The translations under genes and the position numbers were made by a program. The notes under the pieces are model-generated. The model ran no database searches. It was not told the origin of the DNA and saw nothing but the letters and a program-made list of their open reading frames with translations. Below are positions 8,795 through 19,098 of a stretch of 64,000 bases of DNA, piece after piece. The DNA lies in assembly GCA_030068145.1 (NCBI GenBank), contig JAPJBO010000062.1, forward strand, positions 310,001 to 374,000, written 5' to 3'. Source of the DNA: Diplonema papillatum. Lineage: Eukaryota; Euglenozoa; Diplonemea; Diplonemida; Diplonemidae. The first letter of the stretch is position 1; every line of letters begins with the position of its first letter.

Positions 8795-10675
8795 TCAGAG
8801 GTCAAGCCCGAACACGAAACGGTTGTGCAGCTGCACACCGAACAGCCGTTTTGACAGCTTGTCGTTTCCATACGATGCATCGTAGAGCTCGTCTTCAGCT
8901 TCAGCTTCCGTCTGCACCGGCTTAGTAGTAGCTGGCTCTGTCGGGTTTGCCTTCGGCTGTTCGGGTTCAGCCAGGCCCAGCTTTGACCGCAAAGCGGAGA
9001 TCAAGGCTTCGATGCTTGGCCGCGGGAGTTTTTCGAGGATCTGGTCGACCGAGTCCCCCTTCATGCGGCCGTCCAGCAACCGGGCGTAGAGGCCCTGCGC
9101 TTCCGACGGCGGCATGCTGTCGATCATGCCCTGCATCTCGGGGGGCACCCCGCCCGCTTGCAGGGCCTTCGCGGTCTCGACCAGCTGCTTGTTGAACGAC
9201 TGCTGCTCGTCCTCCTCCTTCTTCGTCCGCTCGTACCGCGCGCGGGCTGCGTCTGCTTCGCGCTTGGCAGCCGCGTCCTTCTCGGCCTGCGCGTCCAGCT
9301 CCACCTGCTCCTCGCGCTTTGTAGCGTCGACGACGGCTTGGCGCTGCTGGAGTTCGTCGGGGAGGTCGACGGTAAGCTCGAGGGTCAGGTGCTTCTTTTT
9401 CTTCGAGAACTTCGCCCGCGCCGTGTCCGGGTCCACCGGGAACTGCAAAGGCACCCTGCAGTATGGGGCTGCCAGCTCCTCGTCGTCGACGGCGTAGACG
9501 ACGATTTCGCTCGGCTGCACGTCCACGTTGCACTCAGCGACCGTGGCTTGCACTTCGGGCAGGTGGATGGTCGCGACGGTCGTCTCCGGCACGTTCACCC
9601 GCGAGCGCCAATACGCGTTGAGCTCCGGCTTGCGGTGCTTCGCCCAGTCGTAGTCCCCTCGGTGCGAGACCTGCGTGAAGCGGGCGGGGGCCTCCGGCTG
9701 CGCGTCCGACGCGTCGCCTTCGTCTTCCGCCAGCTTCGTGCTGCGGTACAGCGCTTCCACACCTTCCCCCGGCGCCAGGTGTTGCGACACAGGACGCCCG
9801 TCTTCCCCAAGCTCTTGGATCAGAGGCGCAGTGGGCTTCGACGCCCCGTTGCTGCCGCCGCCGCCGCCGCTGTTCGGCAGCTGGTCGGGTGCGGCTTCGT
9901 CGTCCGGCGCTCCGACCCCGGGGATTCTGATGCCAGGCGCAGCGCTCCCGCCGGTCATTGTGCCGGGGGCCGCGGCGGTGCCGAGGTTGATCTCGTTGTT
10001 GAACGCGTTCTTGCTCGACGACGCGGTGACGCGCACCCGCTGCATGACGGGGGTGCCCTTGCACTTCAGGTTGGGGGTTTTGTACTGGTCTTGGTTGAGG
10101 TCCGGCTCATGCTTTTGCTTGAGGCCGTACAGGCACATCGCGCAGACCAAGCGTTTGAACTCCGCGTCCTTCCCGCACTTGTCGAGGGTGAGGGGGTTGA
10201 CGGCGATGTCGTACACCATGGCTTGCTTCCCGGCCTTGTCGACGTCGACCCGGGGGGGTCCGATGCTAATGGGAACCCGGAACTGCAGGGCTTCGTTCTG
10301 CATGCCTGAGGATTCGACCTCCGTTTGGGTCATCGGCTGGGGTTCCGCGATCGACGGGCTGCTGCAGATGTTGATGAAGACCTTCTTCGCACCCGATTCG
10401 TCGCCGGCTTTGATGCAGAACTCGGGGCGGGGGAGCGTGAAGCACCAGCTCGTGCCGTCCTTGTCTTCGAAGACTTCGCCCTCCTTCTCCCGCATCGCGG
10501 CTTCGGCCATCCGCTCCTGCACCCGGCGCATGAACTGCGTGTGCTTCTCCGGATCCTTCGCAGGATCCGGAATGGGCTCGTCGCCAACCGCTTGTTGGAA
10601 CCGCGTGATGAACTCGCCGTCGCCGAGGCATTCCTCCGCCATCTTCTTCACCTCTGCGTCCGTCATGTTCGCCAT
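8795..10675 (-). CDS. PIH-family axonemal dynein assembly factor
   Basis: A 626-residue single-exon protein. The start MANMTDAEVKK is chosen because homology begins there; 38 upstream in-frame residues look like leader. Residues about 20-215 form a PIH1 domain: FITRFQQAV near the start, SWCFTLPRPEFCIK, VFINIC, then PISIGPPRVDVDKAG and VYDIAVNP. The middle is low-complexity Gly/Ser/Ala. A CS/p23-like beta domain follows (PYCRVPLQFPVDPDTARAKFSKKKKHLTLE is split over about 395-440), then a charged coiled coil (about 445-510) and an acidic tail. PIH proteins (kintoun/PF13, MOT48, PIH1D) work with HSP90 and R2TP to preassemble dynein arms in the cytoplasm, so the organism is probably flagellated. 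I cannot assign the exact paralogue. The 3' end is duplicated downstream. Confidence 0.85.
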   Translation of the reverse strand: MANMTDAEVKKMAEECLGDGEFITRFQQAVGDEPIPDPAKDPEKHTQFMRRVQERMAEAAMREKEGEVFEDKDGTSWCFTLPRPEFCIKAGDESGAKKVFINICSSPSIAEPQPMTQTEVESSGMQNEALQFRVPISIGPPRVDVDKAGKQAMVYDIAVNPLTLDKCGKDAEFKRLVCAMCLYGLKQKHEPDLNQDQYKTPNLKCKGTPVMQRVRVTASSSKNAFNNEINLGTAAAPGTMTGGSAAPGIRIPGVGAPDDEAAPDQLPNSGGGGGSNGASKPTAPLIQELGEDGRPVSQHLAPGEGVEALYRSTKLAEDEGDASDAQPEAPARFTQVSHRGDYDWAKHRKPELNAYWRSRVNVPETTVATIHLPEVQATVAECNVDVQPSEIVVYAVDDEELAAPYCRVPLQFPVDPDTARAKFSKKKKHLTLELTVDLPDELQQRQAVVDATKREEQVELDAQAEKDAAAKREADAARARYERTKKEEDEQQSFNKQLVETAKALQAGGVPPEMQGMIDSMPPSEAQGLYARLLDGRMKGDSVDQILEKLPRPSIEALISALRSKLGLAEPEQPKANPTEPATTKPVQTEAEAEDELYDASYGNDKLSKRLFGVQLHNRFVFGLDL

Positions 10676-13342
10676 GACGCGCGGGTTCCTTTGCGTTGGC
10701 GCTTCTTTTTGATCCTGGTGAAGGGTAGTTTTGGGGGCACAGAACGTAATCGAAGGAAAGGAGGTAGCGGCGAGTGCTACTACTACCACTACAAACTGTG
10801 CAGCCTACCGTCAGGAGTGTGATGGAGTGAACTCGATAATGGATTCCGACGAGAGTTCTACCTGTATGAACGAACCATCGCTGTTCTGTACCTACTAAGC
10901 CGGGCCATCCCCTCGTGTTAGACAACGATGTACGTCGCTAGATGAGGTTGGAATGCAGAATATCTGTAGCGATGGCCTGCATTAGCCTACCTCTTGTACC
11001 GTGTCGTGCTTGCGGCGTTTGCACTCATTCGAATCATCGTCTTCACGCGGTTGCTTTGCGACTCTTCCCTTCCTTGCCGGTTTGCATGCTTCTGCGGCCG
11101 TTGCTATCGCTTTCACGAGCGGCGCTGGGCACTTCTTCCTCCATTGGGGGGTCGTCGTCTCTAGCCTTCGCTTTGCCGGCGCTGCTGCCTTCCTTGAAGG
11201 TGGCGGCGTAATTGGCGGGGCCGGCGTCCGCCCGTCCGCGTTCCGGGGTGGAGTAGGCTGCACTGTCGTGTGTTCTCCTCGAGGCGTGGTTGGGCTTTGC
11301 ACTGTGGTCGCTGCCGGTCTCGCTGCTTTGCTGCGGCGTCCTAGTGGCGCTCGTCCGACGCTTTCTGCGTCGTTAGAGTGCACAGAAATCGGTGGCAACG
11401 GTCTGCATTTGCCGTCAAAGAGACAGCTCCAATTTATTCGATGCGGCCCCAGGGGACAGGCTCGGGTTTAAACAAATCGCTTCTTCAATTTTCTGCGTCC
11501 GGCTGCGTATAAGTCGATCTTTGAGTGCGTGAGCCCCTCCGAAGAAAGGTCCATCACACTACTTAGCCCGGGTCTCTGGGTCACGTCCCCCTCCTTCTCT
11601 TGGTCGCCTGATCTTGCTTCTTGTTGGTCCGTTCGGGCTGGTCGCTTCGCGCTTCCCCTTCGTTTTGCATCACCTCGTCTCCACTCCCTGCCGCACGGGC
11701 TTCTCCGGTTTGTGCCACCTGCGACGCGGACCGCTTAACTGCTCCTCTGCGTCCGGCTGCGGCGACAACGTCCGTCCTTAACCGGCCCATCTCCTATAGA
11801 CCAGCTTCCTCACGGAATCTACGCTCAAGAAAGAAATGGAAGCTGAAAGTTGGAGCCCCGTGGCGGCGTAGTAGCCGCCTGACAGATAGCCACGCTGCAA
11901 GCTCCAGGTACGGACGTGAGTGCGCTGAGCGCCCGCCTGCGGGGAAGTTGAACATGATAAGCCTTGCACCCTCACCTTCTAGAGTGAAAGTCTTTTGAAA
12001 AATCCCGGGATCAACTACAAGACGCTCAAAGTCTCCAGAGTGGGGTGACCAGTCGCCAAAAAATGCTCGGAGGCGCCGCCGGTGCTTAGAAGACTGGAGG
12101 GGCTGGAGAAACCGCTGTGACGCAACGACTGCTGAATGCCTTCACCCAGCGCTATAAAAGCTTGATTGTCCATCGTGTGGGGGTTCTGGCGCATGATCTC
12201 TCTACCTATCCTGGTCGATCCGAGCAAAACTGAGGCAGCCGGCAAGCCGTCTCGCAACAGAAGCTTGGGACGATCCGAATAGGTCCAGACGTCTCAACCA
12301 TAAACCCCAGTGAAGGAGCAATGATTAAGATTTGAACGCATCTTCAACTCTTACCACTCATCGGTTGCAGGGACTTCTAACCCTCTTTTCAAAGTTCTTT
12401 GCATCTTTCCATCACTGTACTTGTTCTCTTGTTCTCCGGGAGATGTTTAGCCTTAGCAGAAGGTGATCCGGGGTACGCGTGGCGTCCGTTGACAGAGAGT
12501 GAAATCTCGTCTCACCTTCCGCATACGTAGCGCCCGACGTTGTGCAAAGCGTGTCGGAGCCGTTGGGTTTGTTGACGAGCACCAGACGCTGCTCATGTTG
12601 CGTTCGTGGGTCCAGCATGGCTACCCTGTGAGTACCACACGAACTAAGCTCTCGGTTGTAGTTCGCAGCTGGGCAGCCTCCTCTCGAGGAATTCATCCAA
12701 ATCAGTTAAATTTCGTTGTTCGTGGAGTTGTGCAGCGGTGGGGCGAGGACGAGCGAACTGCGCAGCCCTGTCCACAAAGCAGAGAAAACAGTCCGGGGGG
12801 CAGCGGAAAAAGCAACGGGTGACACAATGGCTGCTGGGCTACGGATACCTTCTTCCCCTTCTTCACTTCGGCCTTCAATGTTCTCCCTTGAACATTCGCT
12901 ACTACACAACCAAGATCTGCACTCACCTACGCTCCATCTGAGGGCACATGTCGTCGTCGAGTCGGTCTGGCTGGTCCGGGAGCCTCCACATCGCTCACCC
13001 TACCTCAAAGACTTGTATGGCTCAATCTTTGGAACAGCATATGATTACTGGTGGGACCAACCAGGCTTCTTGTCGCTCAAACCAGACTGGACCGAGGAAA
13101 CTCCGACGAACCAGGCACCCCGATACCAGAGTTTGTATCGTGTCAGGCCTTGATTGATGAAGGATCATTCCATGCATTTTTCAGATTTCGGAGGGACTGT
13201 CGGTGTACGCGACACTTCACCTGCTGTTCATTGACAGAGTGGTCCTTGAGCTTTCCGCGGGTCGGGATGCTGGCGGGTACGACGGGCCGTGTTGGGTGAG
13301 GGCAAACCCCAGGGCCACAGGCTTCCTTCCCCACCCAACAGA
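10676..13342. other. spacer between PIH and RPB3 genes
   Basis: No gene with family support. A minus-strand frame at 10982-11398 is a Pro/Lys/Arg-rich basic peptide ending REDDDSNECKRRKHDTV. That ending recurs at 59319-59376, which suggests the 3' end of a mobile-element frame. The 12412-12696 (minus) and 12716-13153 (plus) frames show nothing recognisable. A diverged repeat II core is at 11980-12050. Confidence 0.45.
10936..11060 (-). repeat. dispersed repeat D, copy 1
   Basis: The reverse complement matches 59319-59440 and, in part, 59645-59730. Shared blocks include 'gaagacgatgattcgaatg', 'aagcacgacacggta' and 'aatgcaggccatc..ctacagatattc'. Two copies keep the same open frame across the shared block, so they may come from one coding element. 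Confidence 0.7.
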
Positions 13343-16300
13343 CTACGCCCAAGGGATGTCGTCGCTTGCCCCCGAGTACGCGGCTGAGGCAGCAGCAGAA
13401 ACATGCGACGACAGGGCCGACGTCACCTGACTGAAGTTGCCGGGGCTGTTTGGGGGTTTTGTGATGATTGGTAAGACGGAATGTCGTTCAAAGTTTCTAC
13501 TTCTTCTGGGAAGCGAGACGAACAGTTGTTTTCTACTCATGCTTTCTACGACCCCAATGTTGGACAGCCTGTTGTAGCTCTTTTCGCAAGCGAACGAAAC
13601 ACACTCATGCCATAACAAGGGTTGCTCGTCGTGCTCGTCGGGACAAGAACACTGACGAATGCAGTAACGGGGTGTACAGTAAATTTTCATGTGCAACCGG
13701 CGTCAACCTGAAGTGCAAATGTACACCCCGGACCATCACTCCGGATTGCGGGAGTGGTTTTGCGGTCGTTTGCGCGGTCGGCCTCACTCCCTCAATGCGG
13801 GAGACCCCCTCAGTGCGGGAGTGGGACCCCCAATGCGGGAGTGGGACCCCCTCAATGCGGGAGTGGGTCCCCCTCAATGCGGGAGTGGGTCCCCCTCAAT
13901 GCGGGAGTGGGTCCCCCTCAATGCGGGAGTGGGACCCCCTCAATGCGGGAGTGGGACCCCCTCAATGCGGGAGTGGGTCCCCCTCAATGCGGAAGTGGGA
14001 CCCCCTCAATGCGGGAGTGGGACCCCCTCAATGCGGGAGTGGGACCCCCTCAATGCGGGAGTGGGACCCCCTCAATGCGGGAGTGGGTCCCCCTCAATGC
14101 GGGAGTGGGTCCCCCTCAATGCGGGAGTGGGACCCCCTCAATGCGGGAGTGGGACCCCCTCAATGCGGGAGTGGGACCCCCTCAATGCGGGAGTGGGACC
14201 CCCTCAATGCGGGAGTGGGACCCCCTCAATGCGGGAGTGGGACCCCCTCAATGCGGGAGTGGGAACCCCACTGCGGGAGTAATACCTGCTTGCGCTCACC
14301 GGCGACCCGGTAGGCGTCACGCCCAAGCTGCCGCCGTCGCCCTTCTGCTGGATTTCGGCAGCTCTTCCTTGGTTCTTCAGGTTGTTGTGCAGCGAGTCGC
14401 GCGCGTCGGCGATCTTTTCGTACAGCACCCGCACCGACTCTGTGACCAGCTCCGGCGGCGTCATCGTGCCCGTCGTCTCGATCGTGAACAAGAACTCGTA
14501 CCTGTATCGAGCGTTGCCATACAAGTCGTGGGTGCAGTAGCTGGTCCATCACCTTCCTGATAGACTGTGAAATGAGCAGCACGAAGCAATCATATGCAGT
14601 TCCAAGGTATAGGGGTGTATGTTCTGTAGTAGCACACGAAGCAATCATATGCAGTACCAAGGTAAAGGGGTGTATGTTCTGTAGTAGCACACGAAGCAAT
14701 CATATGGTACGATGCCAAAAGGGGGGGGGGGGTTTGGGCGGAAAAATCCCCGCATAGTTCACCAGGGTCTGACGGGTACTGAGGCCCCATACCCTTCCTA
14801 AAACATCATTCTGCGTTCAAATACGCCCTCAGAAGCCTCCGGAGAGCCTTCTATGATGTCCCAAATGCGATTTTGTGGGTTTTTAGGGGGTCCCCCCGTC
14901 TGCTGGCCGTAAACCGCCATAGTAGAAACATATGCAACCTGAAGCTGGGTCGCTTCTCCGTGCAAGATCCCAGCCCAAACACACGTTTTCGGCGTTCTCT
15001 AGCACTCTCCAGGCGCATTCGACCCTCGGGCTTCGTGGTTTCTTTCACTCACAGGTGTTCCGGGACGTGCAAAGATAAGGAGAATGGCCCCCTGCATTGG
15101 GGACAGACCGAACTACGCCCTGCCTGTCTATACAGGCTTTGGGGTCAAATTGCACCGGCTTTGGCGCCACATCCACCGTTTCGGGCTTCGGTTGTGCTGC
15201 TTTGGGGTCCATTAAGAACTCTGGTCTGATTTGCGGGACGCTTTCCTCGGTTTTGGCGCCCACTTTCACTGTTCTAAGGCCTGTTCAGGCTTCTACCTGC
15301 ATCATGTTATGCTATTCTGGTGATTCTGCAAGGCTTGGTGAACGAAGTAGGACAAGCGTTAAGTAACAGGCGATCATCAGCCGTTCTCAATCGTCGTCGA
15401 AGCGGTTGACTACGACGCGTTCACTTCATGATTTTGAAGCAGGCTTCACCGCTTTCAGGGCAGGCTTTCAGAGCTTTCCTGGCAATGTCTTCCCTTCTGG
15501 CACCTTTCTCACCCATGGCTGCAAAGTGCTTCTCGCTGGATGACTTTGCACAGGCGGCACATGACCCGAGGGATGTGTGGCAAGCTCCTGTGCAGTGAGC
15601 TTGGTCAGACAAACTGTGTGGCGCACACACCCGCCATGGTCGGCAGTATCACCTGGGCCAGTTTGAGTCCTGTTCCGAGACCCGCTCACGGTGAAGTGGC
15701 GCCTACTGGGTCGCTTCCTCTCCAGCTTCGGCGCAAAGTCTTCACCACTGGATGCACTTTGAACGGTGAAAGTGGGCACCAAAACCGAGCAAAGCGTCCC
15801 GCAAATCAGACCAGAGTTCTTAGTGGATCCCAAAGCAGCACAAACGAGACCAAAACGGTGCACATGGCGCCAAGGCGGCGCAATTCGACCCCAAAGCCTG
15901 TATAGACAGGCAGGGCGTGGTACGGTCTGTAGGGTCCATTCGCCTTGTTTTTGCACACCCCGGAACACCTGTAAGCGAGATAATTTATGAAGTCCGAGGG
16001 TCGAATGCACCTGGAGAATGATAGAGAACGCCGAAAACGTGTGTTTAGGCCGAGATTTTGCTCCGAGGAGCGACCCAGCATCAGGTTGCATATGTGTCTT
16101 CTATGGCGGTTTACGGCCAGCAGACGGGGGGACCCCCTAAAAACCCACAAAATCGCATTTGGGACATCATAGAAGGCTCTCCGGAGGCTTCTGAGGGCGT
16201 ATTTGAACGCAGAATGATGTTGTAGGAAGGGTATGGGGCCTCAGTACCCGTCAGACCCTGGTGAACTATGCGGGGATTTTTCCGCCCAAACCCCCCCCCC

Positions 16301-18300
16301 CCCCCCTTTTGGCATCGACTCATATGCAGTTCCAAGGTATAGGGGTGTATGTTCTGTAGTAGCACACGAAGCAATCATATGCAGTTCCAAGGTATAGGGG
16401 TGTATGTTCTGTAGTAGCACACGAAGCAATCATATGCAGTTCCAAGGTATAGGGGTGTATGTTCTGCAGTAGCACAAAGGAAGCACGAGGTGGAGAGGAA
16501 TCAAGAAAAAGTGAGCTCCAGCAGCGACTGATGGCAAGTCTCCCGGCTAAGCGGCAACAAAGCCCAAAAGACCCCGACACCTAACACACGCGCACGGAGA
16601 AGTGCTGATCAAAGGCGCCCCTTGGGACACGCGAAGCAACGAGTCCACTTGAGTGTCGGGTCTCCTGGCTAAGCGGAAAAAAAAAGCCCAAGGACCTCGA
16701 CACACAACACGCACGCACGGAGAATTTGCTTCATGTGTCCTAAGAGGCTCCTTGACCAGCACGAGTCCGCTTGAGTGTTCGGTTTAACCCCTCGTTTCAA
16801 CTACGACACGCGCTGTACACCGCGCCTGGCAGGGGACGAGCACGGCGTCTGTTGGGAGTCGATAAAGTGAAGCAACGAGACTAGAGTGAAAGTTCGCTTT
16901 TTAAACTCCGGGGTTTTAAAGTCTCCGGGTGACCTTCGTCGTTATGGGAAGATATCCTTTGTGCTCTGAGCGTCGTAAGAGTGGTGGTTTGACAACAGTT
17001 TCAAATTCAGGTTCCTTTGGGCTGGCTGGCGGGGGAAATCTTTTTCACAGGTCTGGTGGAGTGACCTCCTGGGTTAGCCTATTCTCTCACACATGGTGGC
17101 TATCTCGGGGGGCCCTTTGTTTTCCCCCTTTTCTGTATTCCAGTGAAACTTGCTGTAGCAGCATTCTTCTAATGCAGGAGTGAGTAGCCGACGGAGAATT
17201 CTCCTCCGCGAGACAGAAAGCGGGACAGACCTGCCCAGCGGGTCCTTCTTCCGCCGAACGGAGACAAGCTGCTTCTTGCCCTTGAACGCGCCGAAGGGCT
17301 CGGTCGCCACCTGCGTGCACTCGTCGCAGAAGAAGCAAGCGTTGACGTTCTCGGCGTTGACCTCGACCTTGTTGCGGGCCTTGTCGAAGGAGTACACCTT
17401 CCTCGGGCAGAACCGGATCCACCGCGCCTTGTCCGAAGCGGCGAGCTCCGCGAACGCCCGCTCGTTGAGGTTGATCTCGGGGACGAACTGCATGGCAACC
17501 GTGCACGCCGGGTTCCAGCGGCCGTGTTCCTTGCCGATCCCCTTCCGTGCGATACACCGCACTTTGATCTCCTGACCACGGGCAAGCTCAACGATCACAA
17601 TGGGGTACGTATCCTGCGAGTTCGGCGTGTGTACGGGTTGCACTTGACTCCCGATCAACACATCCTGCACGTCGGCGTCGGCCTCGCGGGACACCACGTT
17701 GACGAAGTCGTGTGTGGTGACTGTGCGGCGCGTTGAATCGACGCACCGGACGTGGAGGTCGAAGGTGATCGAGCACTTGTGGCAGTAGGAGCTGCAGCTG
17801 CAGTCGCGGGGGTAGACCAGCTTCCGCGCGACGTTGACCCTGTTGTCGGGGGGTCCGATGATCGTTTGGATCGGGCAGAGTCCCAGCCGGTGCACGAGCA
17901 TCTCGTCGTGCAGCACCGAATCATTGCAGAACACCTCGACCGTGTCGATGGCGATGGTGGGCACCTCAGCGAGCATTACGCGGCGGAGCGCATTCGCGAA
18001 GGAAGACTCGATGTGGCTCATCTTGATCCTCAGGACGTCTTTCGCGTTCTCGATCACGTGGATCGTCAGGTCCTGGGCGTCCTGGTTCGCGATCTCGCCT
18101 GCCTCCTCGCCTTCCTTGTCCCTCTCCCAGGGCTCGCCTCCGTGACTACCCCCGGGACTCGCCCCCCCGAGCCCAGGGCTCACCCCGCTACGCGACCTGC
18201 TTCCGTGGGACCGGCTGCGGGTGCCCGCGCCCGACACGCTGGGCAGCGGGTTGCTGCTGTGCTTGCTCGTGGCGTGGCTTCGGCTGCGCGACGCCGACAT
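13343..18300 (-). CDS. RPB3: RNA polymerase II subunit RPB3
   Basis: Three exons: 17231-18300, 14300-14501 and 13343-13426, giving 451 residues. Exon 1 has a Ser/Arg/Gly-rich extension of about 77 residues, then the RPB3/alpha-like core: MSHIESSFANALRRVMLAEVPTIAID, HRLGLCPI and a zinc loop C-x-C-x3-C-x2-C (CSCSSYCHKC). Exon 2 supplies the second dimerisation segment, YEFLFTIETTGTMTPPELV. Exon 3 ends SDDIPWA. Phases fit: exon 1 ends in phase 2, the acceptor completes Arg, and exon 2 ends in phase 0. All four splice sites are GT/AG. The last exon is the least certain. The protein pairs with RPB11 to nucleate Pol II assembly. Its subunit identity (II rather than the I/III paralogue) rests on the core and the zinc loop. 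Confidence 0.88.
13427..14299 (-). other. RPB3 intron 2
   Basis: Donor gtgagcgc, acceptor cttcagtcag (minus strand). More than half of its length is the 22-bp minisatellite. Confidence 0.65.
13790..14278. repeat. 22-bp minisatellite, about 21 copies
   Basis: Tandem copies of 'tcaatgcgggagtgggaccc' plus two bases. The main variant has 'gggtcc' in place of 'gggacc', and one has 'ggaagt' in place of 'gggagt'. Because 22 is not a multiple of three, all forward frames stay open across it, giving long Gly/Ser/Pro-rich open frames that are not genes. Confidence 0.95.
14580..14699. repeat. 55-bp tandem repeat, left part of a split array
   Basis: Two copies of a unit containing 'gaagcaatcatatgcagttc' and 'ataggggtgtatgttctgta'. 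The array resumes at 16320 after the foldback element, so the element inserted into a pre-existing array. Confidence 0.9.
14707..16319. mobile_element. foldback element, copy 1 (long terminal inverted repeats)
   Basis: It begins 'gtacgatgccaaaag' followed by a G-run, and ends with a C-run followed by 'cttttggcatcgac'. The left arm (14707-about 15275) and right arm (about 15763-16319) are diverged reverse complements of about 560 bp around a spacer of about 490 bp. The flanks carry a 7-bp direct repeat, tcatatg (14700-14706 and 16320-16326), consistent with a target-site duplication. No frame looks like a transposase, so it is probably non-autonomous. A near-identical copy is at 41282-43327, and a left-arm fragment is at 23168-23305. 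Confidence 0.88.
16320..16478. repeat. 55-bp tandem repeat, right part of a split array
   Basis: Nearly three further copies of the unit at 14580-14699, directly abutting the right end of the foldback element. Confidence 0.9.
16881..16935 (-). repeat. intron-associated repeat II, RPB3 intron copy
   Basis: Plus strand reads 'tagagtgaaagttcgctttt', then 'ctccggggttttaaagtctc'. It has the same orientation relative to the host gene as the Alba copy. Confidence 0.7.
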
Positions 18301-19098
18301 CACGACGGGATAACGCCTGCCCCGCCTTTTCTCTCCGGTTGCTCTGGCTTCAACTGTGGTGCAAGGACCCGGCGTCCCGAGGCCCTCCCCGCCCCTGTCC
18401 CGTTGGGCAGAGTCCTGTTTGGTTGGGTTGTGTGTTTTTGCCGACAAACCGGCCGACTCCTCACCGATGTTCAGTCTTTCGATTTTGTTCCTGTTCAATA
18501 CTTCTTCTACTTCTTCTTTTTCTTTCTTCTTGTTTGCGTCTAACAAATGCAATTTGTCAAGAACAAAAACAGAGAGAGAGAGAGAGACGAGTTAGAGTGC
18601 AGGGACCATCTCTCCGGGGAGTATCCGATCGCCCCACTTCTGTCCCGTACTACTACGGCGGGCGTATGTCGTTACGTCGTGGGCGCGTTGCGACAGATAG
18701 ATGGCAGCGTACTATCCTCACTCCCGTTAGATGAACAAAACAGGTTTGAAGGAAGTGCGCAAACAAAGGAAGCGCCAGATCCGTTTGTTGAATGTTGTCG
18801 TCCTACCGACTACAGGCTGATGTGCAGCCTTTCGATTTGTGTCACCGTCGATCCCGAGGGATTTTTTCCTGGTATCCTTCCCTCGTGCGGCGATAGTTCT
18901 GCTATCCAACCTTTTTCGCTTCCTCCGATTCTCCGCTGGCTTTTTGACCATGCTCTCCGCCGTCTCGATCGTCCGAGAGATCACTCAGAGAGTCAGTCGA
19001 CCGCACAAAAGCAAAAGGGACCCTGTTCACGGTTTCTTTTTCAGCCAAGCCCGCGCAGCCACGAGGCTGCCGGCAGATTGCACTGCCAGTAGATGGTG
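18301..19098. other. spacer upstream of RPB3
   Basis: Open minus-strand sequence continues 84 codons upstream of the RPB3 ATG but shows no domain, so it is treated as leader or spacer. A repeat I copy sits at 18532-18768. Nothing else is seen. Confidence 0.45.
18532..18768 (+). repeat. intron-associated repeat I, copy with internal insertion
   Basis: Starts 'cttgtttgcgtctaacaaat', then 'gcaatttgtcaagaacaaaa'. After about 115 bp of extra sequence beginning with a (ga)n tract, it resumes 'atggcagcgtactatcctca' and ends 'aagtgcgcaaacaaagg'. The uninterrupted form is at 55182-55298. Here it is antisense to RPB3. Confidence 0.8.

Larger units (their letters stand above)
14502..17230 (-). other. 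RPB3 intron 1
   Basis: Donor gtctgtccc, acceptor cgatacag. At 2.7 kb it holds a 55-bp tandem repeat split by a 1.6-kb foldback element, plus a repeat II copy at 16881-16935. Confidence 0.8.

Noticed and set aside
13790-14278. CRISPR-like array
   Set aside because: Repeats are contiguous with no unique spacers, and the DNA is eukaryotic.
13468-14560. Plus-strand frames of 197-281 codons
   Set aside because: Translated 22-bp minisatellite; all frames are open because of its composition.
17074-17230. RPB3 exon 1 read through to 17074
   Set aside because: Homology stops at the gtctgt donor, and the conserved YEFLFTIE continues at 14501 with matching phase.
18301-18552. In-frame upstream Met for RPB3 (MHLLDANKKK)
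   Set aside because: The extension has no conservation signal, and an ATG at 18300 begins a plausible N-terminus; treated as leader.
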